DNA of 64,000 bases, taken from the NCBI GenBank assembly GCA_016707485.1, contig JADJHN010000002.1:372001-436000 (forward strand), written 5' to 3'. The position numbers were made by a program, and so were the translations under genes. The notes beneath the pieces are model-generated. The model did not search any database, had not been told where the DNA came from, and saw only the letters and a program-made list of their open reading frames with translations. This DNA comes from Lysobacterales bacterium (GTDB lineage: Bacteria; Pseudomonadota; Gammaproteobacteria; Xanthomonadales; Rhodanobacteraceae). The stretch's first letter is position 1, and every line of letters begins with the position of its first letter. This document shows, one piece after another, positions 9,570 to 18,138 of this stretch.

Positions 9570-10610
9570 ATGTCGACTCCTGCCTACGCCGTCGCCGATG
9601 CCAAATCGCCGCTCGCGCCATGGACGATCACGCGCCGCCCACCCGGTCCGCACGACGTGCAGATCGAGATCCGCTACTGCGGCGTCTGCCATTCGGACAT
9701 CCATCAGGCTCGGGGAGAATGGGGTGGCGGCATCTTTCCGATGGTGCCCGGTCACGAAATAGTCGGTCACGTCGATGCCGTTGGCGACGCGGTGACCCGC
9801 TTCAAGGTCGGCGATCGCGTCGGCGTCGGCTGCTTCGTCGATTCCTGCCGTGAATGCGCGGCCTGCAAGGATGGCGAGGAGCAGTTCTGCTCGGAGGGCA
9901 TGACGGCGACGTACAACAGCCTCGAGCGCGGCACCCGCCAACCCACCTATGGCGGCTATTCGACGCGCATTGTCGTCAATCAGGACTACGTGCTGCGCGT
10001 GCCCGATTCGATTCCGCTGGATCGTGCCGCGCCCTTGCTGTGCGCCGGCATCACCACCTATTCGCCCCTGCGTACCTTTGGCGTCAAGGCTGGTGACAAG
10101 ATCGCCGTAGTCGGTCTCGGCGGCCTCGGCCACATGGGCGTCAAGATCGCCCGCGCGATGGGTGCGCACGTCACCGTACTGAGCACCTCACCGTCAAAGC
10201 GTGACGATGCGCTCAAGCTGGGTGCCGACGAATTTGCCGCGACCGCCGACCCGCAAACCTTCAAGAACCTCGCCGGACGATTCGATTTCATCCTCGACAC
10301 GGTCTCCGCGCCGCACGACTACAACGCCTACCTCGGCCTGCTGCGCCGGGACGGCACCATGATCCTGGTCGGCCTGCCCGATCAGCCGACGCCGCTGTCG
10401 GCCGGCCCGCTGATCATGCGCCGTCGCCGACTCGCCGGATCGCTGATCGGCGGCATCCGCGAAACCCAGGAAATGCTCGATTTCTGCGCCGAACACGGGG
10501 TCGCCTCGGATATCGAACTGATCCCCATCGACAAGATCAACGAAGCCTACACGCGCATGATCAAGGGCGACGTACGCTATCGTTTTGTCATCGACTGCAC
10601 GAGCTTCTGA
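9570..10610 (+). CDS. Zinc-dependent alcohol dehydrogenase (cinnamyl-alcohol/YahK type)
   Basis: A 346-residue medium-chain dehydrogenase/reductase. The catalytic zinc site is visible in YCGVCHSDIHQARGEW (Cys near 38) and PGHEIVGHV. The structural zinc loop has the Cys series SCRECAACKDGEEQFC. The Rossmann dinucleotide motif is GLGGLGHMG near residue 180. YahK/CAD-type relatives reduce aldehydes to alcohols with NADPH; the natural substrate cannot be read from sequence. It sits between tlpA and aroQ with no overlap, an apparent insertion in an otherwise conserved housekeeping order. Confidence 0.93.
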   Translation: MSTPAYAVADAKSPLAPWTITRRPPGPHDVQIEIRYCGVCHSDIHQARGEWGGGIFPMVPGHEIVGHVDAVGDAVTRFKVGDRVGVGCFVDSCRECAACKDGEEQFCSEGMTATYNSLERGTRQPTYGGYSTRIVVNQDYVLRVPDSIPLDRAAPLLCAGITTYSPLRTFGVKAGDKIAVVGLGGLGHMGVKIARAMGAHVTVLSTSPSKRDDALKLGADEFAATADPQTFKNLAGRFDFILDTVSAPHDYNAYLGLLRRDGTMILVGLPDQPTPLSAGPLIMRRRRLAGSLIGGIRETQEMLDFCAEHGVASDIELIPIDKINEAYTRMIKGDVRYRFVIDCTSF

Positions 10611-10761
10611 CCCCGGCCGCACTGCCAAGTTCGAGATTTGCGCCAATTGGCGGCCTGAGGCCAGGCCTCAATTTCGTCGATCTTCGCCGAACTGGACACA
10701 TTGATCCGGTTCGATGACACTAGCGGCCCTGTTTGAACCGGTCGCACGACCGCATTCCGGA

Positions 10762-11211
10762 ATGCCCTTGGCCAAGATCCTCGTCTTGCACGGCCCCAAC
10801 CTCAACCTGCTCGGTACGCGCGAGCCGGAGGTTTACGGGCGCAGCACGCTGGCCGACATCGATGGCGGTCTGACTGCAGCGGCCAAGTCGGCCGGGCATG
10901 AGCTGCAGACATTCCAGTCGAATGCCGAGCATGCACTGATCGAGCGCATCCATGCCGCAAGCGCCGAGGGGATGGCCTGGATCGTGATCAATCCGGGCGC
11001 GTACACGCATACCAGCATCGCCCTGCGCGATGCACTGGCCGGCGTGGCGATCCCGTTCGTAGAGGTGCACCTCTCCAACATCCAGGCGCGCGAGGCGTTC
11101 CGCCAGCATTCGTATTTCTCCGACGTCGCGTTCGGCGTGATTTCCGGATTTGGCGCGGAAAGCTATGCGCTGGCGCTCGATTTCATCCTGCGTCGACTGG
11201 CCAGCCATTGA
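10762..11211 (+). CDS. aroQ: 3-dehydroquinate dehydratase, type II
   Basis: A 149-residue type II dehydroquinase, converting 3-dehydroquinate to 3-dehydroshikimate in the shikimate pathway. It has the start KILVLHGPNLNLLGTREPE, the catalytic Tyr in EVYG, the NPGAYTHTS loop and the substrate-binding EVHLSN. The first plausible ATG (10762) gives the usual family length; a longer frame from 10714 adds 16 residues that do not fit. It is directly followed by accB, the aroQ-accB-accC order known from many gammaproteobacteria. Confidence 0.97.
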   Translation: MPLAKILVLHGPNLNLLGTREPEVYGRSTLADIDGGLTAAAKSAGHELQTFQSNAEHALIERIHAASAEGMAWIVINPGAYTHTSIALRDALAGVAIPFVEVHLSNIQAREAFRQHSYFSDVAFGVISGFGAESYALALDFILRRLASH

Positions 11212-11274
11212 ACTGAATCATCACCACCCGGGGCGTCGCGTCGGTCGCGTCGCTCCCATGCAAAGGCGACTCCC

Positions 11275-11745
11275 ATGGATCTGCGCAAGATCAAGAAACT
11301 GATCGATCTGCTTGAAGAATCGAACCTGGCCGAACTGGAGATCAAGGAAGGCGAGGAAATCGTGCGCCTGTCGCGATACCCGAAGAACATGACGCCGACC
11401 TACGCGGCGGCACCCGTCAGCCCTGCGCCGGTTGCGCCGACGATTGCGGCACCGGCACCTGCAGCGGCCAGCGACTCCGCGGCCACGGCGGAAAGCCGCG
11501 TGCTTCCGCCCGGCACCACGGTGCGCTCGCCGATGGTCGGCACGTTCTATGCCTCGGCCAATCCCGACGCACCGCCGTTCGTTTCCATCGGCCAGAAGGT
11601 CAAGGCCGGCGACACCCTCGGCATCATCGAGGCGATGAAGATGTTCAACCAGATCGAGGCGGAAGTATCCGGCACGGTCATTGCCATCCTCGCCGAAAGC
11701 GGCCACCCGGTGGAGTTTGACGAACCGCTGTTCGTGATTGGTTGA
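11275..11745 (+). CDS. accB: Biotin carboxyl carrier protein of acetyl-CoA carboxylase
   Basis: A 156-residue BCCP. It has an N-terminal helix (MDLRKIKKLIDLLEESNLAE), an Ala/Pro-rich linker (about 43-75), and a biotinyl domain with EAMKM, whose Lys near residue 122 carries biotin. It works with AccC to carboxylate biotin in the first step of fatty-acid synthesis. Normally accC follows at once; here the two are 442 bases apart, separated by repeat arrays and a four-helix-bundle ORF. Confidence 0.98.
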   Translation: MDLRKIKKLIDLLEESNLAELEIKEGEEIVRLSRYPKNMTPTYAAAPVSPAPVAPTIAAPAPAAASDSAATAESRVLPPGTTVRSPMVGTFYASANPDAPPFVSIGQKVKAGDTLGIIEAMKMFNQIEAEVSGTVIAILAESGHPVEFDEPLFVIG

Positions 11746-11751
11746 AGGGCC

Positions 11752-11779
11752 GGGAATGGAGAATGGGGAATGGGGAATT
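11752..11779. repeat. GGGAAT array, left arm (after accB)
   Basis: Four GGAAT units (GGGAATGGAGAATGGGGAAT and one more) begin 6 bases past the accB stop. The array overlaps the start and first codons of the four-helix-bundle frame (MGNGEL). It is complementary to the arm at 12159-12187. Confidence 0.85.
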
Positions 11780-12144
11780 GTCCAAGCGGGCGCACGAACG
11801 ACTGGACGTCTGGCAGGAGGCGATGCGGCTTGTGGAAATGATTTACACGCTGACCGCGGGGTTTCCAGCAGATGAGCGTTTCGGTTTGACTACCCCAAAT
11901 CCGGCGAGCGGCAGTCAGTGTGCCGTCGAATATTGCCGAAGGTGCGGCCCGACGCTCGACGGCCGAGTACCAACGTTTTCTCTCCATTGCACGCGGATCG
12001 CTTTCTGAAATGTCCACTCAATTACAAATCGCGACGCGTCTTGGTTACATGCAGTCAGATCCTGACACGGATGCCTCCGTGGATCGGGTTTTCGCCAAGC
12101 TCACCGCCTTGATGAACGCACTGACGACGCGTGGAGATTCATGA
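11763..12144 (+). pseudogene. Four-helix-bundle (S23/23S rRNA-intervening-sequence type) protein, frameshifted
   Basis: The first half reads AHERLDVWQEAMRLVEMIY...FPADERFGLTT in one frame, and the second half VPSNIAEGAARRSTAEYQRF...LGYM in another. These are the two halves of the S23/IVP-type four-helix-bundle family (usual core: ERFGLTSQLRRAAVSIPSNI). The break is a run of four C at 11893-11896. Reading it as three C restores TTQIRRAAVSVPSNIAEG and one frame of about 127 codons. So either the gene has a one-base insertion or the assembly has a homopolymer error. The start codon lies inside the GGGAAT array and the stop is 15 bases before the matching inverted array. The cellular role of the family is unclear. 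Confidence 0.8.
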
Positions 12145-12158
12145 TGCTGGCTTCAAAC

Positions 12159-12187
12159 CCATTCCCCATTCTCCATTCCCCATTCCC
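12159..12187. repeat. GGGAAT array, right (inverted) arm, abutting the accC start
   Basis: ATTCCC units in series, complementary to 11752-11779. The array ends exactly one base before the accC ATG, so there is no Shine-Dalgarno sequence between it and the start codon. Confidence 0.85.
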
Positions 12188-13555
12188 ATGCTAGACAAAG
12201 TCGTCATCGCCAATCGCGGCGAAATCGCGTTGCGCATCCTGCGCGCCTGCCATGTGCTCGGGATCAAGACCGTGGCCGTGCATTCGACGGTTGACCGCAA
12301 CCTCAAGCATGTCGGCATGGCCGATGAATCGGTGTGCATCGGCCCGCCGCCGGCGGCCGAGAGTTACCTCAACGTGCCGGCAATCATCGCCGCCGCCGAG
12401 GTCACCGACGCCCAGGCCATCCATCCCGGTTACGGATTTCTCGCCGAAAGCGCCGACTTCGCCGAGCGCGTCGAGCAATCGGGTTTCATCTTCATCGGTC
12501 CGCGCGCCGACACCATCCGCATGATGGGCGACAAGGTCGAGGCAATCCGCGCAATGAAAGCTGCCGGGGTTCCCTGCGTGCCGGGATCGGGTGGCCCGCT
12601 CGGCGATGACCTTGCCGAGAACATGCGCATCGCCCGCGACATCGGCTATCCGGTCATCATCAAGGCCTCCGGTGGCGGCGGCGGACGCGGCATGCGCGTG
12701 GTGCATACCGAGGCGCACCTCGCCAATGCGATAGCCATGACCAAGAACGAAGCCAAGGCCGCATTCGGCAACGATCAGGTCTACATGGAGAAGTTCCTCG
12801 AGAACCCGCGCCATGTCGAAATCCAGGTGCTGGCCGATGGCCAGGGCAGTGCGATCCATCTTGGCGAGCGCGATTGCTCGATGCAGCGCCGCCACCAGAA
12901 AGTGGTCGAGGAGGCACCCGCGCCGGGCATCAGCGAAGAGCAGCGCCAGGCGATCGGCAAGGTCTGTGTCGAAGCCTGCCTGCGCATCAACTATCGCGGC
13001 GCCGGCACGTTTGAATTCCTCTACGAGGATGGACGCTTCTACTTCATCGAAATGAACACGCGCATCCAGGTCGAACATCCGGTCACCGAGATGATCACCG
13101 GCATCGACCTGGTCCGCGAACAGTTGCTGATCGCGGCCGGCGAAAAGCTTTCGATTCGCCAGCAAGACGTGCGCATCACCGGCCACTCCATCGAATGCCG
13201 CATCAATGCCGAGGATCCGGAAACCTTCATGCCCAGCCCGGGCACGGTCAAGCGCTTCCTCGCCGCCGGCGGTCCCGGCGTGCGCACCGATACGCACATC
13301 TATGACGGCTACCGCATTCCGCCGAACTATGACTCGATGATCGGCAAGCTGATCGTGCACGGTCGCGATCGTGAAACCGCCGTCGCACGCATGCGCCAGG
13401 CGCTGGCCGAAGTGGTCATCGAGGGCGTCAAGACCAACCTGCCGCTGCAGATGCGCATCCTTGCCGATGGCGGTTTCCAGGCCGGCGGCATGAACATCCA
13501 CTATCTGGAAAAGCGCATGGCCGAGGCCAAGGCCAAGGCGCTCGGCCTGGAATGA
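12188..13555 (+). CDS. accC: Biotin carboxylase subunit of acetyl-CoA carboxylase
   Basis: A 455-residue ATP-grasp enzyme that carboxylates the biotin on AccB using ATP and bicarbonate. It has the start MLDKVVIANRGEIALRILRA, the Gly-rich ATP loop KASGGGGGRGMRVV near 158, RDCSMQRRHQKV, and the active-site EMNTRIQVEHPVTE. Length is normal (about 450). The ATG at 12188 is the only start matching the family. It directly follows a GGGAAT array with no SD-like sequence, which is odd for an essential gene. The stop overlaps the next start (ATGA at 13552). Confidence 0.98.
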   Translation: MLDKVVIANRGEIALRILRACHVLGIKTVAVHSTVDRNLKHVGMADESVCIGPPPAAESYLNVPAIIAAAEVTDAQAIHPGYGFLAESADFAERVEQSGFIFIGPRADTIRMMGDKVEAIRAMKAAGVPCVPGSGGPLGDDLAENMRIARDIGYPVIIKASGGGGGRGMRVVHTEAHLANAIAMTKNEAKAAFGNDQVYMEKFLENPRHVEIQVLADGQGSAIHLGERDCSMQRRHQKVVEEAPAPGISEEQRQAIGKVCVEACLRINYRGAGTFEFLYEDGRFYFIEMNTRIQVEHPVTEMITGIDLVREQLLIAAGEKLSIRQQDVRITGHSIECRINAEDPETFMPSPGTVKRFLAAGGPGVRTDTHIYDGYRIPPNYDSMIGKLIVHGRDRETAVARMRQALAEVVIEGVKTNLPLQMRILADGGFQAGGMNIHYLEKRMAEAKAKALGLE

Positions 13556-14084
13556 ACAGGATCGGCGCGCGCGCAGTCCCCGGCGATCCCGCGGTCGCTA
13601 CGCTGACGATTGCGCTGGCTGTGATCGCATTTTTCTCGCCGGGTTCAATGTCGAGGCTGCGGCGTGCGGAACCCTGCCCGCAGAGCAGCAGCGGCAACAG
13701 GATGCCGAGCAGTTGCAGCGCCTGCGGGTACTGGCCATGGACATGGCAAAGGCGGCGGATGCGATCTTCGTCGGCAGCGTCACGGCGCTGCAGCGCCCCG
13801 ATCGCGCTGCGCAGCAATCCGGCCAGGTGACCCTGGCCGTCACCGAAACACTGAAGGGACCGCAAGCGCGCGAGCAGACGCTGGCGTGGGACGATCACTT
13901 CATCTATTCCTGCGATCCTGCAGCCATGTTCGGCAATGTCGGCTTTCGCGACGGAGGTGTGTACATCGTCTACGTCAAGGATGATCGGGTGATCCGCTCG
14001 GACGCCGCCGATGCATTGCGCGATTCTTCCTTGCTTGGCCTGTCCGACGAAATTTCCCTCCTGGCCGCCCGAGGCGGCGAATAG
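13552..14084 (+). pseudogene. Unrecognised secreted protein, frameshifted in a T-run
   Basis: The frame starts at ATG 13552, overlapping the accC stop, and encodes a signal peptide core (ATLTIALAVIAFF). It then leaves the sensible frame at a run of five T (13630-13634). With one more T, reading continues as LAGFNVEAAACGTLPAEQQR and on through MAKAADAIFVGSVTAL and GGVYIVYVKD to the stop at 14084, about 177 residues with a normal cleavage site before ACGTL. The second half alone is open from 13713. The mature part resembles small secreted proteins of unknown function; I cannot name a family. This is the second homopolymer break within 1.8 kb. Confidence 0.65.
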
Positions 14085-14157
14085 TCTTCCATCCGGCTCT
14101 GTCCGCGCGGCAAGTGCTGTCGCGCCCGCTTGGCCCTTTCCGGTGAATCCATCCGCA

Positions 14158-15054
14158 ATGACGTGGCTTGAACTTTCCCTGACCCTGCGCGCCGACCAGC
14201 AACAAGCTGTCGAGGAGGCGCTGGACGATGTCGGCGCACTGGCAGTGACCTTGCTCGATGCCGATGCCGATACCGGCAACGAGCGGGCGATCCTCGAACC
14301 CGGCGTCGGCGAAACGCCATTGTGGTCGCTGATCATGCTGTCGGCCTTGTTCGAAGCCGATGTCGATCGCAGCGGTCTGCTGCACGTGCTCGGCGAGTTG
14401 CTGCCGGATCTGGAACCTGCACAAATAGCGTTTCGCGAAATCGCCGATCAGGACTGGACGCGCGCGTGGATGGACCAGTTCAAGCCGATGCAATTCGGCA
14501 AGCGCTTGTGGATTTATCCATGGAACACCGAACCCGTCCCGGAAGCCGATGCGGTCGTGGTCCGGCTCGATCCGGGTCTCGCCTTCGGTACCGGCACGCA
14601 CCCGACCACCGCACTCTGCCTGGAATGGCTGGACCAGGCCGATCTCGCCGGCAAGCGCGTGATCGATTACGGTTGCGGATCCGGCGTGCTGGCGATCGCC
14701 GCCGCGCTGCTCGGTGCACGAGAAGTCATTGCCATCGACAATGATCCGCAGGCCATCGAGGCCACTCGCGACAATGCCGAACGCAATGGCGTCGCCACGT
14801 CGATCGTGCTGTACCTGCCTGCCGCCGATCCCGGTGCCATCGCCGACGTGCTGGTGGCGAACATCCTTGCCGGCCCCTTGCACGCCCTGGCACCGGAGTT
14901 TGCCGCGCGACTTCAACCAGGTGGCGCACTGGCCTTGTCAGGCATCCTCGTCAGCCAGCGCGATGAACTGCTTGCCCGCTATTCGGAATGGTTTGAGGAC
15001 CTGTCTGCCACGATTCGGGAAGACTGGGTGCGCATTGACGGGCGGCGGCGCTGA
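14158..15054 (+). CDS. prmA: Ribosomal protein L11 methyltransferase
   Basis: A 298-residue SAM-dependent methyltransferase that trimethylates L11. The N-terminal substrate-binding part begins MTWLELSLTLRADQQQAVEE. The linker has FGTGTHPTTALCLEWL, the family signature. The SAM motif is DYGCGSGVLAIAAA near 168, and the catalytic-loop motif is VANILAGPL. The ATG at 14158 matches the family start; a GTG at 14143 would add five residues. Followed 18 bases later by the zinc-ribbon gene. Confidence 0.97.
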   Translation: MTWLELSLTLRADQQQAVEEALDDVGALAVTLLDADADTGNERAILEPGVGETPLWSLIMLSALFEADVDRSGLLHVLGELLPDLEPAQIAFREIADQDWTRAWMDQFKPMQFGKRLWIYPWNTEPVPEADAVVVRLDPGLAFGTGTHPTTALCLEWLDQADLAGKRVIDYGCGSGVLAIAAALLGAREVIAIDNDPQAIEATRDNAERNGVATSIVLYLPAADPGAIADVLVANILAGPLHALAPEFAARLQPGGALALSGILVSQRDELLARYSEWFEDLSATIREDWVRIDGRRR

Positions 15055-15072
15055 TCCCGACTGCACGATAGA

Positions 15073-15876
15073 ATGCCCGGCATGTACACCCAGTGCCCGG
15101 AATGCCTGACCATCTTCAAGCTAGGTGCCGCCGAACTTGCGGCGGCGCACGGCTCGGTGCGCTGCTCGCACTGCAACGCGCTGTTCAACGCCTTGCCGAG
15201 CCTCAGCGAGCAATTGCCGGCCGAGCCGATCGGCAGGCTCGAGCGGCATGCCGAACAGCTTTCCCCGCCGCAACTCGGACTGCCGGTCTTTCGCCCGCAC
15301 CGCGGCACCCAGGGAACCCTCTTTCTCGATCCCGATGACCGGCCGCGGGCACACGAGCGCACGGCCAGCCCGCCGCAATTCACGCGCACTCACAAGCCGG
15401 TGCCATCACGCGGCAACGGCATCTGGATATTCGGCAGCTTCCTCCTGCTTGTCCTCCTCGCCGGCGAGATCGCCTGGGCGGAACGAAGCCTGTGGATCAA
15501 CGATTCAAGCCTGCGTCCGTGGATTGCCGATGCCTGCGCGAGGATCGGCTGCCAGGTGCCCTTGCACAAGGACGACGACTTGCTGCAGCTGGCCTCGCGC
15601 GATATCCGTCCGCACCCTTCGGTGCCGGGCGCCCTGATCATTTCGGCCACGCTGCAGAATGCCGGCGATTTCGCGCAGCCGTTTCCGGTCGTCGCGATCA
15701 CCCTGTCGGACCTCGATGAGCAGCGCATCGCCATGCGCCGCTTCCAGCCGCGCGAATACATCAGCGATGCCCGCGCCCTGGCCAACGGCCTCGCGCCCTC
15801 GGCCAAGGCGGCACTGGTTTTCGAGGTCGCCGATCCGGGCAAGAATGCCGTCGCTTTCGAGTTTCGTTTCGAGTAG
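15073..15876 (+). CDS. Zinc-ribbon and DUF3426 membrane protein
   Basis: A 267-residue protein with an N-terminal MJ0042-type zinc ribbon (YTQCPECLTIFKLGAAEL...VRCSHC, two CxxC pairs), a low-complexity linker, one membrane helix (about 118-137, IFGSFLLLVLLAGEIAWA) and a C-terminal DUF3426 domain outside the membrane with VPGALIISATLQN. The ATG at 15082 may be the true start, since relatives begin MYTQCP. Its place between prmA and fis is conserved in xanthomonads. The molecular function is unknown. Confidence 0.9.
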   Translation: MPGMYTQCPECLTIFKLGAAELAAAHGSVRCSHCNALFNALPSLSEQLPAEPIGRLERHAEQLSPPQLGLPVFRPHRGTQGTLFLDPDDRPRAHERTASPPQFTRTHKPVPSRGNGIWIFGSFLLLVLLAGEIAWAERSLWINDSSLRPWIADACARIGCQVPLHKDDDLLQLASRDIRPHPSVPGALIISATLQNAGDFAQPFPVVAITLSDLDEQRIAMRRFQPREYISDARALANGLAPSAKAALVFEVADPGKNAVAFEFRFE

Positions 15877-16041
15877 CAACGCAACAGATTCTGGCTCGCT
15901 GGGCACTTTCCCGCGCGGCGGCGTCGGTCGGTACTTACCAACGGCGCCATGCGGCGCTACTATGACCGACCCGCAACGCGGAACGTCGGGAGCGTTCCGC
16001 CGCAGGGGGTCTGTCATCTCGATTGCCTGGGGGCCGTAGAA

Positions 16042-16320
16042 GTGAATGCTGTAACACCGTTGCGCACGGATGCCGCGCACGAACCGGTCCTGCAACCTGC
16101 GTTGCGTGACTGCGTTTCACGTGCAGTGCGCCGTTACCTCGTGGATATTGATTCGCATCCGGCTGACGGACTGCACGCGCTGGTGCTGGGCGAGGTCGAA
16201 ATGCCGCTGCTGCGCGAGGTGCTCGATTGGTACGGCGGCAACCAGAGCCGCGCCGCCGCCGCACTCGGCATCAACCGCGCGACCCTGCGCAAGAAGCTGC
16301 AGCACTACGGGCTCGGCTGA
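16042..16320 (+). CDS. fis: DNA-binding protein Fis
   Basis: A 92-residue nucleoid-associated regulator that bends DNA as a dimer. The C-terminal helix-turn-helix GNQSRAAAALGINRATLRKK and the ending LQHYGLG are diagnostic. The start is GTG at 16042 (VNAVTPL), which matches xanthomonad Fis proteins beginning MNAV; the frame is open further upstream, but that part shows no similarity. Immediately upstream of purH, as in other xanthomonads. Confidence 0.95.
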   Translation: MNAVTPLRTDAAHEPVLQPALRDCVSRAVRRYLVDIDSHPADGLHALVLGEVEMPLLREVLDWYGGNQSRAAAALGINRATLRKKLQHYGLG

Positions 16321-16378
16321 GCGCACCGCGCGCGCCACCGCTATACTGCGCGACCAGAACGCTCCTGCGGTTGATCCC

Positions 16379-17956
16379 ATGTTCGAGACACCCCTTGCAA
16401 CCGTCCGACGCGCGCTGCTCAGCGTGTCCGACAAGACCGGCCTGCTCGATTTCGCCCGCGGGCTCGATGCCCTGGGCATTGGCCTGATCTCGACCGGGGG
16501 CACGGCGCACACCCTGCGTGATGCCCAGTTGCGGGTCACCGAGGTCGGCGCGATGACGGGCTTTCCGGAAATCATGGATGGTCGGGTCAAGACCCTGCAC
16601 CCGCTCGTGCATGGCGGCCTGCTCGGCCGCCGCGGCATCGACGATGCGGTGATGAGCGAGCATGGCATCAGCCCGATCGACCTGCTGGTGGTCAACCTGT
16701 ATCCCTTCGATGCCGTCACCGCACGCCCGGATTGCTCGCTGGCCACCGCCATCGAGAACATCGATATCGGTGGCCCGGCCATGCTGCGCGCGGCGGCCAA
16801 GAACCACGAACACGTGATCGTCATCAGCGATCCGGCCGACTATGCCGAAGTGCTCGATGCCCTGGCGCATGGCGGCACCAGCATCGAGATGCGGCGTCGA
16901 CTCGCGGCCAAGGCCTATGCGCATACGGCCGGCTACGACGGCCGCATCGCCGGCTGGCTTGGCGCACGCACGCAAGGTGAAACCAGTGAACCCTTCGCCC
17001 CGAGCCTGCACCTTTCCTACACACGCAAGCAGCTTCTGCGCTACGGCGAGAATCCGCATCAGGCCGCCGCCCTGTATGTGGAAGCCAATGTGCCTGCCGG
17101 CACCATTGCCGGCGCACGCGTGCTTGCCGGCAAGGAGCTTTCCTACAACAACCTCGCCGATGCCGATGCCGCGCTCGAGTGCGTCAAGGCATTCCAGCGC
17201 ACACCGGCCTGCGTCATCGTCAAGCACGCCAATCCCTGCGGTGTCGCCCTCGCCACCAGCGCGCGCGAAGCCTACGAGCATGCCTATGCCTGCGATCCGT
17301 TGTCGGCATTCGGTGGCATCATCGCCTTCAACCACCGCCTCGATGTGGAAACCGCCGAGCTGCTGCTTGAACGCCAGTTTGTCGAGGTCGTGATCGCCCC
17401 CGAAGTCGACGAATCCGCGCTGGCGGCCTTTGCGAAAAAGCCGAACGTGCGCGTGCTGGCGACCGGCGACTGGTCCGATTCCGCCAGCCAGAGCGTCGAC
17501 TACAAGCGCATCGCCGGCGGCATGCTGGCCCAGGATGCCGATCGCGACACGCTGATGCTTACCGACCTCAAGGTCGTCTCCAGGCGCGTGCCGACCACCG
17601 ACGAGTTGCGCGACCTGCTGTTTGCCTGGCATGTCGCCATGTACGTGAAATCCAATGCCATCGTCTACGCGCGCGAAAGCCGCACGATCGGCATCGGTGC
17701 CGGCCAGATGAGCCGCGTGATCAGTGCCCGCATTGCCGCGATGAAAGCCGAAGAAGCCGGTCTCGCCGTTGCCGGCAGCGTGATGGCATCGGATGCGTTC
17801 TTCCCGTTCCGCGATGGCATCGACGCCGCCGCCGCAGTCGGCATCCGCGCGGTGATCCAGCCCGGCGGCTCCATGCGCGATGCCGAAGTGATTGCCGCCG
17901 CCGACGCCAACGACATGGCGATGGTGTTCACCGGGGTGCGGCATTTCAGGCACTAG
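16379..17956 (+). CDS. purH: Bifunctional AICAR transformylase / IMP cyclohydrolase
   Basis: A 525-residue enzyme for the last two steps of IMP synthesis. The N-terminal IMP cyclohydrolase part (about 1-200) has RRALLSVSDKTGLLDFARGL and STGGTAHTLR. The C-terminal transformylase part has LRYGENPHQAAALY and the active-site KHANPCGVA. The ending AMVFTGVRHFRH is typical. A TATACT hexamer at 16342-16347, 31 bases before the start, is a possible -10 but lacks a -35, so purH may be read with fis. Its stop codon lies inside a perfect inverted repeat. Confidence 0.98.
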   Translation: MFETPLATVRRALLSVSDKTGLLDFARGLDALGIGLISTGGTAHTLRDAQLRVTEVGAMTGFPEIMDGRVKTLHPLVHGGLLGRRGIDDAVMSEHGISPIDLLVVNLYPFDAVTARPDCSLATAIENIDIGGPAMLRAAAKNHEHVIVISDPADYAEVLDALAHGGTSIEMRRRLAAKAYAHTAGYDGRIAGWLGARTQGETSEPFAPSLHLSYTRKQLLRYGENPHQAAALYVEANVPAGTIAGARVLAGKELSYNNLADADAALECVKAFQRTPACVIVKHANPCGVALATSAREAYEHAYACDPLSAFGGIIAFNHRLDVETAELLLERQFVEVVIAPEVDESALAAFAKKPNVRVLATGDWSDSASQSVDYKRIAGGMLAQDADRDTLMLTDLKVVSRRVPTTDELRDLLFAWHVAMYVKSNAIVYARESRTIGIGAGQMSRVISARIAAMKAEEAGLAVAGSVMASDAFFPFRDGIDAAAAVGIRAVIQPGGSMRDAEVIAAADANDMAMVFTGVRHFRH

Positions 17957-17971
17957 CGCACTGCGCTAGTG
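17951..17971. other. Perfect inverted repeat over the purH stop codon
   Basis: CACTAGCGCA and TGCGCTAGTG are exact complements around a single C. The purH TAG is inside the left arm. There is no T-run, so this is more likely an mRNA 3'-end stabiliser or a weak terminator than a classic one. It runs directly into the GGGAAT array. Confidence 0.75.
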
Positions 17972-17972
17972 C

Positions 17973-18134
17973 GGGAATCGGGAATGGGGAATCGGGAATG
18001 GGGAATGGTCATGAGTCAGGAGCCAACCATCCGCAGCATGGGGCTTGAGGTCTTGCAGCATTCGTTTCGCATTGTCCATTTTCCATTCGGGTGCCCCAAC
18101 CGCCCATTCCCGATTCCCCATTCCCTATTCCCCG
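17973..18134. repeat. Inverted GGGAAT array pair between purH and purD
   Basis: The left arm (17973-18008) has six GGGAAT-type units. The right arm (18103-18134) is the complementary ATTCCC series, with a weaker copy at about 18071-18089. The right arm ends four bases before the purD ATG. Between the arms, about 95 bases show no gene. Confidence 0.85.
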
Positions 18135-18138
18135 ACAA

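Noticed and set aside
17973..18134. GGGAAT arrays as a CRISPR
   Set aside because: Units are 6-8 bases with 1-2 base gaps and inverted arms; there are no spacers of CRISPR length and no cas genes.
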